Shown here piece after piece: positions 35,872 through 45,302 of a DNA stretch of 64,000 nucleotides; position 1 is the first letter of the stretch, and each line of letters starts with the position of its first letter. The DNA is from Faucicola osloensis_B (GTDB lineage Bacteria; Pseudomonadota; Gammaproteobacteria; Pseudomonadales; Moraxellaceae), in the NCBI GenBank assembly GCA_964211495.1, contig CAXORL010000003.1, positions 1 through 64,000 on the forward strand, given 5' to 3'. The notes below the pieces were generated by a model. The model saw nothing but the letters and a program-made list of their open reading frames with translations. It was not told where the DNA came from and searched no databases. Position numbers and translations under genes: made by a program.

Positions 35872-36678
35872 TTAATTACCAAAATGTTGCTTTTGTAATT
35901 TTGCCAACTCGCCATTGCTTTGTAGCGCATCTAAGGCTTTGTCAAATTCTGCTTTTAGTGGATCGCCTTTACGAATGGCCATTGCGATGTTATCACCATT
36001 ATCCATTTCACTGCCTACGATTTGGTAGTTGCTGTTTTGTTTTAGCCATTCGCTAGCGGTTACTTTTTCAGACAGCACTGAATCTATACGACCTGATTTT
36101 AGGTCAATGTAGGCGTTGTCATAGTTGTCATACAATTTGATTTCGTTGGTTTTGCTCAATTTATCTTGAAGGTACTGTGCCATGGTGGTTGAGCGTTGAC
36201 CGCCGATTTTTAGCCCTGAAATCGCTTGTGGGTTGAATTTGCCACCTTTGGCAGCGACCCAAACCATGGTGTTTTTAAAATAAGGCGTGGTGAAATCCAC
36301 TTGCGCTGAACGCTCTGGGGTAATTGACATACCTGCAGCAACCGCGTCGTATTTTCTCGCCATCAAGCCTGGCAAAATACCGTCCCAATCTTGCGCTACG
36401 ATTTCGCAGTCGAGTTTCGCTTGCTTACACACGGCTTTGGCAACATCCACGTCATAACCACCTAATGTGCCATCGGCATTGGTATAGTTAAATGGTTTAT
36501 AGGCGCCTTCAGTGGCAATACGAACTTTTTTGCCCGTGCTGGCACCGGCAGCGGGTTGGCTGGCGGCTGCACCTTCTGTTTTTTCAGCAGGTTTTTGACA
36601 GGCGGTTAATCCCATGCTAACTGCGCATACCGTTGCCAAGGCGAGTTTTGAGTAGGTTGAATTCAAGGTTGATTGCAT
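35872..36678 (-). CDS. Polar amino-acid ABC substrate-binding lipoprotein, paralogue 3
   Basis: 268 residues, lipobox LTAC then QKPAEKTEG and a family 3 binding domain (VRIATEGAYKPFNY, GYDVDVAKAVCKQAKLDCEI, WDGILPGLMARKYDAVAAGMS, GGQRSTTMAQYL). The signal-peptide coding region shares an almost identical 36-bp stretch with paralogue 2 (36580-36615 versus 35714-35749, one difference), a sign of recent duplication or gene conversion. Confidence 0.9.
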   Translation of the reverse strand: MQSTLNSTYSKLALATVCAVSMGLTACQKPAEKTEGAAASQPAAGASTGKKVRIATEGAYKPFNYTNADGTLGGYDVDVAKAVCKQAKLDCEIVAQDWDGILPGLMARKYDAVAAGMSITPERSAQVDFTTPYFKNTMVWVAAKGGKFNPQAISGLKIGGQRSTTMAQYLQDKLSKTNEIKLYDNYDNAYIDLKSGRIDSVLSEKVTASEWLKQNSNYQIVGSEMDNGDNIAMAIRKGDPLKAEFDKALDALQSNGELAKLQKQHFGN

Positions 36679-36885
36679 AGATGTTCCTTACAAATGAAAT
36701 TTTTGAGTAAAAAGCGATTTAATATCAGGTTTCGCTTTCAGCGATTTCAATATTTAAAATCAATGCGACTAAAATAAATGCGAGTTTACAATTTAGTTAA
36801 AATTAACATAAATTAACATTTTTGCAAGTGAAAAACGTATGCAGCAACAATTAAATCAAATAAATTTTTTCTGATGCCTAAAATT

Positions 36886-36917
36886 ACAAAACCGCCAATC
36901 GCATGGCGATTGACGGC
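36886..36917 (-). terminator. Terminator of the amino-acid ABC ATPase gene
   Basis: On the minus strand CCGTCAATCGC and GCGATTGGCGG pair (one mismatch-like G-T) around a 3-base loop, followed by TTTTGTAATTTT, about 17 bases after the stop. The ATPase is thus a separate transcription unit from the binding proteins. Confidence 0.75.
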
Positions 36918-36933
36918 TGATAGGCTGATTGGT

Positions 36934-37737
36934 TTATTTTTGATGGCTTGCCATAAAGTCTTTCACCCGCGCTGATTGCGGATTGTCAAACACCTGCTCG
37001 GGTGTGCCTATTTCTTCAATACGTCCCTCATGCAAGAACACCACTTGGCTTGATACATCGCGCGCAAAACGCATTTCATGGGTCACAATCAGCATGGTGC
37101 GACCTTCTTCAGCCAGCGATTTCATCACCGCTAATACTTCATTGACCAATTCTGGGTCGAGGGCAGAGGTTGGCTCATCAAATAGCAATACTTGGGGCTT
37201 CATCGCTAACGCACGAGCAATGGCGATACGCTGGCGTTGCCCACCCGATAAGTTTTCTGGGTAAGCATCTTTTTTATCCAGTAGTCCTACGCGTTTTAGT
37301 AGCACTTCAGCTTCACTAATAGCTTGGTCTTTGGCGATTTTTAGGACTTGGGTGGGCCCTTCAATGATGTTTTGCAAAATAGTCCGGTGTGGCCATAGGT
37401 TAAAGTTTTGGAACACAAAACCCATTTTTGAGCGAAACTGCTCGAGCTGACGTTGATTGGCGGCAACCAAATCCCCTGATTTATTCGGTTTTAATACCAA
37501 TGCTTCACTGCCCAAGAAAACCTCCCCTTGCGAGGGGTTTTCAAGCAGGTTAATACAGCGTAGCAAGGTGGATTTACCCGAACCGCTCGAGCCGAGAATT
37601 GAGATGACATCGCCATCATAAGCGGTCAACGATACACCTTTTAGTACCTCAAGCGATCCAAAGTTCTTGTGGATATTGTTAAGTTGCAAGGCTACAGGAC
37701 GCTGTAAGTTTGGCATAGCATCTGACATGATATTCAA
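36934..37737 (-). CDS. Polar amino-acid ABC transporter ATPase (HisP/ArtP/GlnQ-type)
   Basis: 267 residues with Walker A GSSGSGKST, Q-loop QNFNLWPH, signature LSGGQRQRIAIARA, Walker B VLLFDEPTSALDP and switch histidine VTHEM, all typical of the polar amino-acid family (HisP-like). It is the only ATPase in the cluster and presumably powers both permeases. It lies 256 bases upstream of the third binding protein. Confidence 0.93.
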   Translation of the reverse strand: MNIMSDAMPNLQRPVALQLNNIHKNFGSLEVLKGVSLTAYDGDVISILGSSGSGKSTLLRCINLLENPSQGEVFLGSEALVLKPNKSGDLVAANQRQLEQFRSKMGFVFQNFNLWPHRTILQNIIEGPTQVLKIAKDQAISEAEVLLKRVGLLDKKDAYPENLSGGQRQRIAIARALAMKPQVLLFDEPTSALDPELVNEVLAVMKSLAEEGRTMLIVTHEMRFARDVSSQVVFLHEGRIEEIGTPEQVFDNPQSARVKDFMASHQK

Positions 37738-37974
37738 TCCAAAATTTGACGATAGGTGGAAAAAAACTGTCTATTTTCGCTTAAAACGCTACTAAAACGC
37801 AACTTTTTCTCTCATTTAACTTTATTTTATGGCGCTAAACTTTATGATGCCAGTCTTTAGCACTGGTTTTTAGATTGAGTTATCATCATTAATTTTTGTC
37901 TGTCAAAACTTTCTAAATTCCATTTTTGGATTGAAGTTGTTATGATGAAGCGATGATTATATTAGGGACTGACT

Positions 37975-39270
37975 ATGCAAACCATGACTGATACCAAACA
38001 TTATATGCAAACTGTGGGACAGCAAGCGCGCGCTGCTTCAGCGATTTTGGCAAAAGCAGACACCGCACTCAAAAATAGCGCCCTACTCGCTATCTATGAC
38101 GCCCTGCAACAAGCCAAATCACAGGTGTTGGCGGCCAATGCCACCGATATGCAAAACGGTCAACAAAAAGGACTGGATGACGCACTACTTGACCGATTAG
38201 CGCTCACCGATGCGCGTTTTGAAGGCATGTTACAAGGGCTAAAAGATGTCGCCATGTTACCTGACCCAATTGGCGAGGTCACGGATATGACCTTTCGTCC
38301 ATCGGGCATTCAGCTGGGTAAAATGCGCGTGCCACTGGGTGTGGTCGGGATGATTTATGAATCTCGCCCCAATGTGACCATTGAAGCTGCGTCTTTGGCA
38401 TTAAAATCTGGCAATGCGATTATCTTACGTGGGGGTTCAGAAGCGTTTTATTCTAACCAAGCATTGGCTGCGTGTGTCAAACAAGGCTTGCAAGCAGTTG
38501 GTTTGCCAGAGGCCGCAGTGCAAGTGGTCGAAACCACCGACCGTGCGGCAGTGGGGGAACTCATCACCATGAATCGCTATGTCGATGTGATTGTGCCGCG
38601 GGGTGGTAAAAGCCTAATTGAGCGTATCAGTAATGAAGCGCGCGTCCCTGTCATCAAGCATCTAGATGGTAACTGCCATACCTTTGTCGATCGCGATGCA
38701 AACTTGACTATGGCAACCGATATTTGCGTCAATGCCAAAACTCACCGCTACGGGACTTGTAATACCATGGAAACGCTGCTGATTGATAGCCAAATCGCTG
38801 CGCAAGCCTTGCCATCAATCGCCAGCGCCATTGTCGCTGCAGACAGTGCCATGCAATTACGCGGCTGCCCAAAAACCTTAGCCATCTTGAGCGATACCGC
38901 TGAATTAACCGCTCATCTGTCAGCGGCGAGTGAGGCAGATTGGGATACCGAATATTTGGCGCCGATTTTGGCGATTAAAGTAGTCGCCGATATCGACGAA
39001 GCCATTGCCCATATCAATGCCCATGGCTCACACCATACCGATGCGATTATCACCGAAAACTACTCAAAATCGTTAACATTCATGCGTGAAGTTGACTCTA
39101 GTAGCGTGATGGTCAATGCATCAACCCGCTTTGCCGATGGTTTTGAATATGGTTTGGGCGCAGAGATTGGTATCTCTACCGATAAAATCCATGCGCGCGG
39201 CCCTGTGGGTCTTGAAGGTTTAACATCGCAAAAATGGATTGTATTTGGGCATGGGGAAATCAGACAGTGA
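37975..39270 (+). CDS. proA: Gamma-glutamyl phosphate reductase
   Basis: 431 residues of the aldehyde-dehydrogenase fold: VGMIYESRPNVTIEAASLALKSGNAIILRGG, the IVPRGGKSLIERI segment and the catalytic-Cys segment THRYGTCNTMETLL. It reduces gamma-glutamyl phosphate to glutamate semialdehyde in proline synthesis. ProB is not adjacent. Its last four bases overlap the start of the next gene (GTGA). Confidence 0.96.
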   Translation: MQTMTDTKHYMQTVGQQARAASAILAKADTALKNSALLAIYDALQQAKSQVLAANATDMQNGQQKGLDDALLDRLALTDARFEGMLQGLKDVAMLPDPIGEVTDMTFRPSGIQLGKMRVPLGVVGMIYESRPNVTIEAASLALKSGNAIILRGGSEAFYSNQALAACVKQGLQAVGLPEAAVQVVETTDRAAVGELITMNRYVDVIVPRGGKSLIERISNEARVPVIKHLDGNCHTFVDRDANLTMATDICVNAKTHRYGTCNTMETLLIDSQIAAQALPSIASAIVAADSAMQLRGCPKTLAILSDTAELTAHLSAASEADWDTEYLAPILAIKVVADIDEAIAHINAHGSHHTDAIITENYSKSLTFMREVDSSSVMVNASTRFADGFEYGLGAEIGISTDKIHARGPVGLEGLTSQKWIVFGHGEIRQ

Positions 39271-39968
39271 CAGCTAAAACTTTTGGTAATCAAATAAATT
39301 GGTTTCACAAACCTACTTTAATTATTGGGAATAAAAACTACTCCACTTGGTCTTTGCGCGCATGGCTTATGCTGCATGCCTTCGGTGTAGCCTTCGATGA
39401 AATGCCCATTAAGCTATTTCATCCAAGCAATCAAGAGATTTTGACGACCTATACGCCACTGGGTCAAGTGCCTGTACTGTTACATGAAGATAAAACGATT
39501 TGGGACAGTGTCGGCATTGCTTTATATGCGGAAAAATACTTAATTACGCAAAACATTTGGGGTAACCAGCCGCATTTAGCCATGAGTTTACTGGGTGAAA
39601 TGCACAGTGGATTTTCTGCGCTACGCAATGAAATGCCAATGAATATTCGAGCTAGCCGCCACATTGCACCTTCTGCACCCTGTTTAAGCGATTTGGCGCG
39701 GTTTGAAGCCATCGTAACCGAAGGCTTTAAACAAAACGGCGCTGAAGGTTATTTGCTAGGCGAATTTAGTGTCGCTGATGTATTTTTTGCCCCGATTATT
39801 TTTCGCCTCATCACTTACGCGAAAGCCTCCGATATAGAATTACGCCCCATGACTGTAACCTATATACAAAAAATGCTTGCTCATCCAAGCATGCAGACTT
39901 GGCAACAACAGGCGTTGATAGAAACCGATATAGTCATTGAAGATGAAGCAGGCACAGAGGTCGTTTGA
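39267..39968 (+). CDS. Glutathione S-transferase-like protein
   Basis: 233 residues from the GTG at 39267, which overlaps the proA stop as GTGA and has GGGGAAA upstream. The N-terminal thioredoxin-like domain (PTLIIGNKNYSTWSLRAWLMLHAFG, then LGQVPVLLHE with the cis-Pro of GST) is followed by an all-helical C-terminal domain (LGEFSVADVFFAPIIFRL). The substrate is unknown; likely detoxification. Coupled translation with proA is probable. Confidence 0.85.
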   Translation: MTAKTFGNQINWFHKPTLIIGNKNYSTWSLRAWLMLHAFGVAFDEMPIKLFHPSNQEILTTYTPLGQVPVLLHEDKTIWDSVGIALYAEKYLITQNIWGNQPHLAMSLLGEMHSGFSALRNEMPMNIRASRHIAPSAPCLSDLARFEAIVTEGFKQNGAEGYLLGEFSVADVFFAPIIFRLITYAKASDIELRPMTVTYIQKMLAHPSMQTWQQQALIETDIVIEDEAGTEVV

Positions 39969-39998
39969 GGTTACTCAGCTTTAATTCGATGAAAAACC

Positions 39999-40514
39999 TT
40001 ACTTAGCAATCGCTTTAAATAGACTGATTTGGCTCTTATCGGTCACCGTCAACATCGGTGTGCCTTTGCTATCTTGGGTCAGTTTAAATTGTCCATTGAG
40101 CGTGGATGGCGCAGCGGCATCAAATGCCATGCGCGATTCTGGCAGACACATCATGCGCGTGGAAACGATATTTTTTATCAATACATTGTCATGGGTCAGG
40201 CTATAATTGCCCCACATCCGATTGCAGGTATTGTCAAAGCTGACACGACCTTGTTTTTCAAAGCTGACCAACAGCGGTTTGGCTTGGTTAAACAATTCAG
40301 GTTTAGTGGGTTTACCCGCCAAATCAGTCACCGAGACCAATTGCCAGCGATAATTTTGCAACGTGGCATCAGCTAACGGTAAGGTGACCGCTTGGGTCGG
40401 GTTAGACATCCCTGAGTTACTATCCGCTATGGTTTGACAGCCTGTCATTGCCAGCGTTCCTGCTATCAAGCAACTTAGCGCTAGTGAATAGGTTTTGGCA
40501 CATTTTTTCATCAT
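39999..40514 (-). CDS. META-domain lipoprotein (HslJ-like)
   Basis: 171 residues. Lipobox LAMTGC near residue 26, then a META/HslJ domain: NYRWQLVSVTDLAGKP, VSFEKQGRVSFDNTCNRMWGNYSL and STRMMCLPESRMAFD. META proteins are small extracytoplasmic proteins linked in E. coli to heat shock and novobiocin tolerance; the biochemical role is unknown. Confidence 0.85.
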   Translation of the reverse strand: MMKKCAKTYSLALSCLIAGTLAMTGCQTIADSNSGMSNPTQAVTLPLADATLQNYRWQLVSVTDLAGKPTKPELFNQAKPLLVSFEKQGRVSFDNTCNRMWGNYSLTHDNVLIKNIVSTRMMCLPESRMAFDAAAPSTLNGQFKLTQDSKGTPMLTVTDKSQISLFKAIAK

Positions 40515-40608
40515 AATTTCCTTTTGTTTAAAATTATTGGGTAAAAAATTATTGCAACCATTATATAAAATACCTTTAAGACTCTATTGCTAAGCGTGAC
40601 GATTATTG

Positions 40609-41250
40609 TTATTCGATTGTATTACTAGATTTGATGGACGCTTTATTTGCTTGAATGGGTTTTTGCAAAAACTCTAAAAATACATCATCGCGTTTGGGGT
40701 CACCATTGTTGCCGTCCCTTGGAAATGCCATCCTCTCCCCTGTCAGTAGATAACCGCGGCGCTGATAATAACTTAACAGCTCTGGTCGATGACTTAAAAT
40801 CGACATAGATAGATGGGTTAAAGGTAAATGGGTTAAAGGTAAATGGGTTACGTTTTTGGCGTGGGCGTGTCTGATAGCAAATGTTTCTACCGCAGACAAC
40901 ATGGTATCGCCAATGCCTCTACCTTGCACAGTAGGATGAACCGCAAAAGTGCCAATATATGCCGCTGGCTGATGGTTAATGGGTGAAAAATCCACAGAAA
41001 TACACCCAAGCAAATCATCGCTATCGTGCGGATTTTCAAACACGAATAGATAAACGTTGGGGTTGTCTATCAGGGCTGTCATTTCCTCGGGCGTGGTACG
41101 AATCCCGCCAATCAAAGCCGCTTCATTGGTCCAGCCTTCATCTGAGCGGTAGCACCGATTGAGCAAAGTTACCAAATTTTCGACGTCTTGTTGCGTGGCA
41201 ACGCGTAATTGCACGGCGTTTTTATCGATATCGCTATCAAGGTTTTTCAT
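40609..41250 (-). CDS. GNAT-family N-acetyltransferase
   Basis: 213 residues. The acetyl-CoA motif A is recognisable (IGTFAVHPTVQGRGIGDTMLSAVETFA) with the preceding strand segment LLGCISVDFSP and a C-terminal QRRGYLLTGERM. Substrate unknown. Near residue 145 a 15-bp direct repeat encodes THLPLTHLPLTHL, a small duplication in a loop. No operon partner is obvious. Confidence 0.82.
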   Translation of the reverse strand: MKNLDSDIDKNAVQLRVATQQDVENLVTLLNRCYRSDEGWTNEAALIGGIRTTPEEMTALIDNPNVYLFVFENPHDSDDLLGCISVDFSPINHQPAAYIGTFAVHPTVQGRGIGDTMLSAVETFAIRHAHAKNVTHLPLTHLPLTHLSMSILSHRPELLSYYQRRGYLLTGERMAFPRDGNNGDPKRDDVFLEFLQKPIQANKASIKSSNTIE

Positions 41251-41559
41251 GTTTTTTCTCTTTTTATGCTCACAGTCGCTAAAAAATAGGATGCGTTAAA
41301 CATTTTGCCAAGTCAGGATGACCGATTTTGCCACCCAATGCACCCAACACACCTAACTTAGCAAGCACTACTTTATTGTCTATTACTTTGGCATTCAAGC
41401 CGTATTTGACGTCATTGTTGTTGCCGTCATATTTTCAACCTATTAGCATAAGACAATAAAGCATGCCGATAATTAAGCGCTGCTATAATCGAATCTGTAA
41501 TCGAGATGGTTTATCAATCATCCATTTGTTAAAATAAACCTTTTACAAGTAATACTAGC
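41251..41559. other. Intergenic region between GNAT and truD with a possible gene remnant
   Basis: 309 bases between divergent genes. On the minus strand 41279-41431 is open for 50 codons between stops and reads like protein (NDVKYGLNAKVIDNKVV...HPDLAKCL), but with no start codon context. It may be the tail of a decayed gene. Confidence 0.35.
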
Positions 41560-42648
41560 ATGCCAAAACTGCCTTCACCCTATACCTCTGCGATTGAGTC
41601 CGCGATTTATAAACAACAACCTACTGATTTTATTGTCCATGAAAAACTTGGCATTGAATGCAGCCATACAGGCGAACATCTTTGGCTTCATATTCAAAAA
41701 ACCCGAATGAATACCAATTATGTGGCAAAGTTGCTGTCACAATGGGCAGGTATCCCACTCAAGGATGTAGGATACTCGGGGCTCAAAGATCGTCATGCGC
41801 TGACGACGCAATGGTTTAGTCTTCGCTTGCCAAAAAAAATTGCCCCTGAACAAAACTTTGAGCAATTTGTCCAGGCCAAATTAGCTGGCGATGAAACGCT
41901 AGAAATACTGGCACAGCATTGGCATCATAAAAAACTGGGTCGCGGTACTCATGAGGCCAATCAGTTTATCATCACCCTACGCAACGTAGTGGGCGAGAAA
42001 GCCGCCATCGAGCAACAACTTGCGACCATCAAAACCCAAGGCGTTCCCAATTATTTTGGCGAGCAGCGCTTTGGGCAAGATGCCAATAATATTGACGCCG
42101 CTATCGAACTATTTACCCATCATACGATTCAGGGTAAAAAAATTCATCGCAAATTTGATCAAGATAAAATCAGTCTATATCTGTCGGCAGCGCGTAGTGA
42201 ATTATTCAATGCCATCTTGGCAAAACGTATTGCATTGGGCATCTGGAACCAACCGCTTGATGGCGACGTGATGAATTTGGCGGGTTCAAACAGTATCTTT
42301 GTGGCACAGCATATAGATGATACCATGATATCAAGGCTACAAAGTGGCGATATCCATTTGACTGCACCGATGTGGGGCGCAGGTGAGTTAAAAAGCAGTG
42401 GTAAGGTTAACGCATTAGAACTATCCGTCATCACTGACAATCCCATTTATCAGCAGCTAAGTCAAGGCTTGATTGAGTTTGGTTTAAAGCAGCAGCGCCG
42501 CCCTCTGCGTATGCTGCCCATTAACTTGCAATGGGCTTGGCAAGACGGTGAGACATTGGTGTTAGAGTTTGAATTGCCGGCAGGCAGTTTTGCGACGACG
42601 ATGATTGATACGCTTGTTGCAAGCTCGGCACTCACCACTGGGTTATAG
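41560..42648 (+). CDS. truD: tRNA pseudouridine(13) synthase TruD
   Basis: 362 residues. The TruD catalytic segment VGYSGLKDRHALTTQWFSL includes the conserved Asp, preceded by KTRMNTNYVAKLL; NYFGEQRFGQD is the second family signature. It makes pseudouridine 13 in tRNA-Glu. The usual downstream genes (surE, pcm) are absent. Confidence 0.95.
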   Translation: MPKLPSPYTSAIESAIYKQQPTDFIVHEKLGIECSHTGEHLWLHIQKTRMNTNYVAKLLSQWAGIPLKDVGYSGLKDRHALTTQWFSLRLPKKIAPEQNFEQFVQAKLAGDETLEILAQHWHHKKLGRGTHEANQFIITLRNVVGEKAAIEQQLATIKTQGVPNYFGEQRFGQDANNIDAAIELFTHHTIQGKKIHRKFDQDKISLYLSAARSELFNAILAKRIALGIWNQPLDGDVMNLAGSNSIFVAQHIDDTMISRLQSGDIHLTAPMWGAGELKSSGKVNALELSVITDNPIYQQLSQGLIEFGLKQQRRPLRMLPINLQWAWQDGETLVLEFELPAGSFATTMIDTLVASSALTTGL

Positions 42649-42656
42649 AAGCTAAG

Positions 42657-44006
42657 TTATAAAGGCTGATCCATTGGCGTCATCAATAAATAACATTGAC
42701 CTGTGACCACGCAGTTGCGGCCATTGGCTTTGGCTTGCTGCATTGCCAAATCAGAGAATTTGATAATGCGCTCAAGGGCAGGTGGCAGTGTAGGCATGGT
42801 CGGTAAACTATGCATATACTCGCGCATATATTCGATAAAACCGCGATTATCAACCGTGCTCTCGCTATCTCCCCCATGATTTTGATAAACGCTAGCAATG
42901 CCTAAGCTTGCGGTAAATTGAATTTCTGTATCAAAAATCCCATATCTCACCACTTGTTTTTCAAACGCTTGGCGCAGCTGCTCTGCCATATCGACAGCTT
43001 GCTCAATCCCGGTATTTGGCAAGATGATGCAAAACTCTTCTCCGCCCATACGTCCAAACATTGTCCCTGTGGGCAAGAAGTTTTTTAAGGTATTGGCGGT
43101 ACAAATCAATGTCGCATCACCGGCGTCATGACCGTATTCGTCATTGATATGTTTAAATTTGTCCAAATCAATATAAATCACACTAAGCGTGTTCCAATCG
43201 CTTTTATGTTGCCATAAATAACTCAAAAAACTATAAATGGTACGCCGATTGGCGATATTGGTGAGCGCATCGGCTTCTAGCAAATCATAAATTTTGCGGC
43301 GCTGAAAACTCATGACTTTCATGCCCTGCAAAATACAATACAGCGTGATCGTTGCTTTGGCAGTTACCAAAAAGCTAAAAGACAATCCCCAAAGCCAATG
43401 ACTACGCGCTGCTAAGCTTGGATACAACCTAGGCAACAATTGCCACCAGTTCATGCTATTACTCATATTAAAAATAAACAACGCAACAATACAACTGACA
43501 AACGACACCCAGACTAATCGCCATCTTAATAGCACCATGCCAAGACCGGTGGCACTGATCAGCATTACGCCTTCGAGCGCACTGTTGTTGCCAATCCAGA
43601 CGATAAAAAGATTTTCATAAATCAAATAGATGATTACAAAAAAGATTTGGTACTCCCGCCAAAGTCTTGACTGTTCAGGAATGCGGGTGATCACCCATAG
43701 TGAATACCCGCAAAACAACACCATCGCCAGTCCCAAATAGGTGATATTTATCATCAAGCTGCGATTAAAGATTTGGTTAAACTTGTGAGCAAAGGGAAAG
43801 ATATCTATGGGCAATGTGATGACAAGAACTGTCGCATACCAAATCAAATGAAAAAATGTCTCAACCAACGCCAACATAATAAACAACATGAATTTATTGG
43901 TATTGTTGACTCTTGGCGAATTGATATATACCGAAGGTTTAAAGCTAAAAAAATTTAGCGTCTGCTGCAATTGTTCTTTAAAGCTTGGCAAGGCGGTTTG
44001 GGTCAT
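42657..44006 (-). CDS. Membrane-bound diguanylate cyclase (GGDEF, GGEEF variant)
   Basis: 449 residues. Several hydrophobic segments between about 40 and 230 form a membrane sensor region, followed by a GGDEF domain (about 250-430) with DALTNIANRR, YIDLDKFKHINDEYGHDAGD and the active-site loop GRMGGEEF. The GGEEF variant is catalytically competent in known enzymes. No RxxD inhibitory site is seen five residues before the loop, so feedback inhibition is not expected. It makes c-di-GMP from GTP. The signal sensed is unknown. Confidence 0.92.
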   Translation of the reverse strand: MTQTALPSFKEQLQQTLNFFSFKPSVYINSPRVNNTNKFMLFIMLALVETFFHLIWYATVLVITLPIDIFPFAHKFNQIFNRSLMINITYLGLAMVLFCGYSLWVITRIPEQSRLWREYQIFFVIIYLIYENLFIVWIGNNSALEGVMLISATGLGMVLLRWRLVWVSFVSCIVALFIFNMSNSMNWWQLLPRLYPSLAARSHWLWGLSFSFLVTAKATITLYCILQGMKVMSFQRRKIYDLLEADALTNIANRRTIYSFLSYLWQHKSDWNTLSVIYIDLDKFKHINDEYGHDAGDATLICTANTLKNFLPTGTMFGRMGGEEFCIILPNTGIEQAVDMAEQLRQAFEKQVVRYGIFDTEIQFTASLGIASVYQNHGGDSESTVDNRGFIEYMREYMHSLPTMPTLPPALERIIKFSDLAMQQAKANGRNCVVTGQCYLLMTPMDQPL

Positions 44007-44352
44007 AGGATTATTGCAAAATCAATAAATCTATTAAAAGAGAGCGTCACGCATTAAACAAATCAAGACGGTTATGTCAGTAATTGTCGTTCATTGATTA
44101 GTTTTAGTCGTTTGCATTTAACTTACCTTAAAGATTATATAAGGTATTGTTGCTTCATTCTAATACTTTATTAATGACCAATGGGTAAATGTTTAATTTT
44201 TTTTAATTATTCTTGACTTATCTATTTTATCGAAATTTCCTCGACAAAATAAAAAAGGTAAGCCTAAGCTTACCTTTTTCAACATTTTACAGAGTTTTAA
44301 CTTTATTGGTTTTTTCAACAATATTCTTTAATAGTAATGTTCTTGATTACAC
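44007..44352. other. Intergenic region between the diguanylate cyclase and NlpC/P60 genes
   Basis: 346 AT-rich bases upstream of the cyclase. It holds the hairpin terminator at 44251-44279 and presumably the cyclase promoter. No gene was seen. Confidence 0.5.
44251..44279. terminator. Bidirectional hairpin terminator downstream of the NlpC/P60 gene
   Basis: AAAAAGGTAAG and CTTACCTTTTT pair around a 6-base loop with A and T runs on either side, about 75 bases after the NlpC/P60 stop. Confidence 0.75.
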
Positions 44353-44877
44353 TCAAGCGTCCAATACACGGCGCGCTGTCACAAATTTATTTGCCCAATA
44401 GCCAGAATCTAAACTTGTAATAGAAATACTTTTGCCGGTTGATGGTGAATGAATAAAACGACCTTCACCGATGTACATGCCCACATGAGAGATACGGCCA
44501 CCGCCGTGAGAGAAAAACACCATATCGCCTGGTTTTAACTCACTACGGTTAATACGTTCACCCACTTGTGCCATGCTGCCCGAGGTACGTGGTAGATTGA
44601 TGTTGGCGGTTTGTTTATAAACATACTGCATAAAGCCGCTACAGTCAAAACCACTCGTTGGGCTCGTACCACCCCAGCGGTATGGTAAACCGATAAAGTT
44701 TTTGGCTTTTGCAATGAGGCTATCTGCTTTTGAGCCACCCTCTGGATTTTGAGAAACACTTGAGTTAAAGCTACCAAAATATTCTGTGATACCATTGTCG
44801 GCATTGGCAGCGGTTGGGGCTAGGCTGAACAAGACACAAGGTAGAGCGGTTAATAAAGTTTTTTGAAGAAAGTTCAT
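44353..44877 (-). CDS. NlpC/P60-family peptidoglycan endopeptidase (MepS/Spr-like)
   Basis: 174 residues. A signal peptide (MNFLQKTLLTALPCVLFSLAPTAANA) precedes an NlpC/P60 domain with the Cys-His-His triad: catalytic C in FDCSGFMQYV, H in SHVGMYIGEG and H in FIHSPSTG. It would cleave peptide cross-links in peptidoglycan. Despite similarity to MepS it has no clear lipobox, so it is probably soluble in the periplasm. Confidence 0.92.
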   Translation of the reverse strand: MNFLQKTLLTALPCVLFSLAPTAANADNGITEYFGSFNSSVSQNPEGGSKADSLIAKAKNFIGLPYRWGGTSPTSGFDCSGFMQYVYKQTANINLPRTSGSMAQVGERINRSELKPGDMVFFSHGGGRISHVGMYIGEGRFIHSPSTGKSISITSLDSGYWANKFVTARRVLDA

Positions 44878-45302
44878 AGGGCTTTAATCCGTTCAGAACT
44901 TTTATCCGTATATGGGCTATATCAAAATTGATTGCTTGAAGCTAAAAAGTTGATATACGGATAAAAATTACATAACTATTGTATTGGTTACATTCTGTAA
45001 AACAACGCCATCATACCAATAAAGTTTTTTAGATGTGGATATCTTTTTTCCATAAAATGTTAAAAAATATTACAATGTAAGCTAATTTGCTTACAGAAAG
45101 CTTATAGAAAGTGTACAGCAATAATTGGGTAATAAAATCGTTGATTTAATACAACATTGGATTAAATAACTACCTATTATTCCCTATTTATTTTGGTGTA
45201 ATGTAAAAAAAGCAGGGTCAATAAGTAACTGACCCTGCTTAATAGTTGAGTAAAAACGGCTAAAAATTGTTAACTTGCTGTCTTTTTACCCCGTTATTCT
45301 CA
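44878..45302. other. Intergenic region between the NlpC/P60 and yggS genes
   Basis: 425 strongly AT-rich bases. The yggS terminator lies at 45204-45240; the remainder is probably the long upstream region of the NlpC/P60 gene. No gene or RNA was recognised. Confidence 0.5.
45204..45240 (-). terminator. Terminator of yggS
   Basis: On the minus strand AAGCAGGGTCA and TGACCCTGCTT form a perfect 11-bp stem with a 9-base loop, followed by seven T residues. Confidence 0.88.

Noticed and set aside
40803..40850. 15-bp repeat within the GNAT gene as a CRISPR-like or phase-variable array
   Set aside because: Only two to three copies, in frame, encoding THLPL; a simple internal duplication.
44213..44401. 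62-codon plus-strand frame over the NlpC/P60 end
   Set aside because: It runs through a hairpin terminator and into the antisense of a clear gene.
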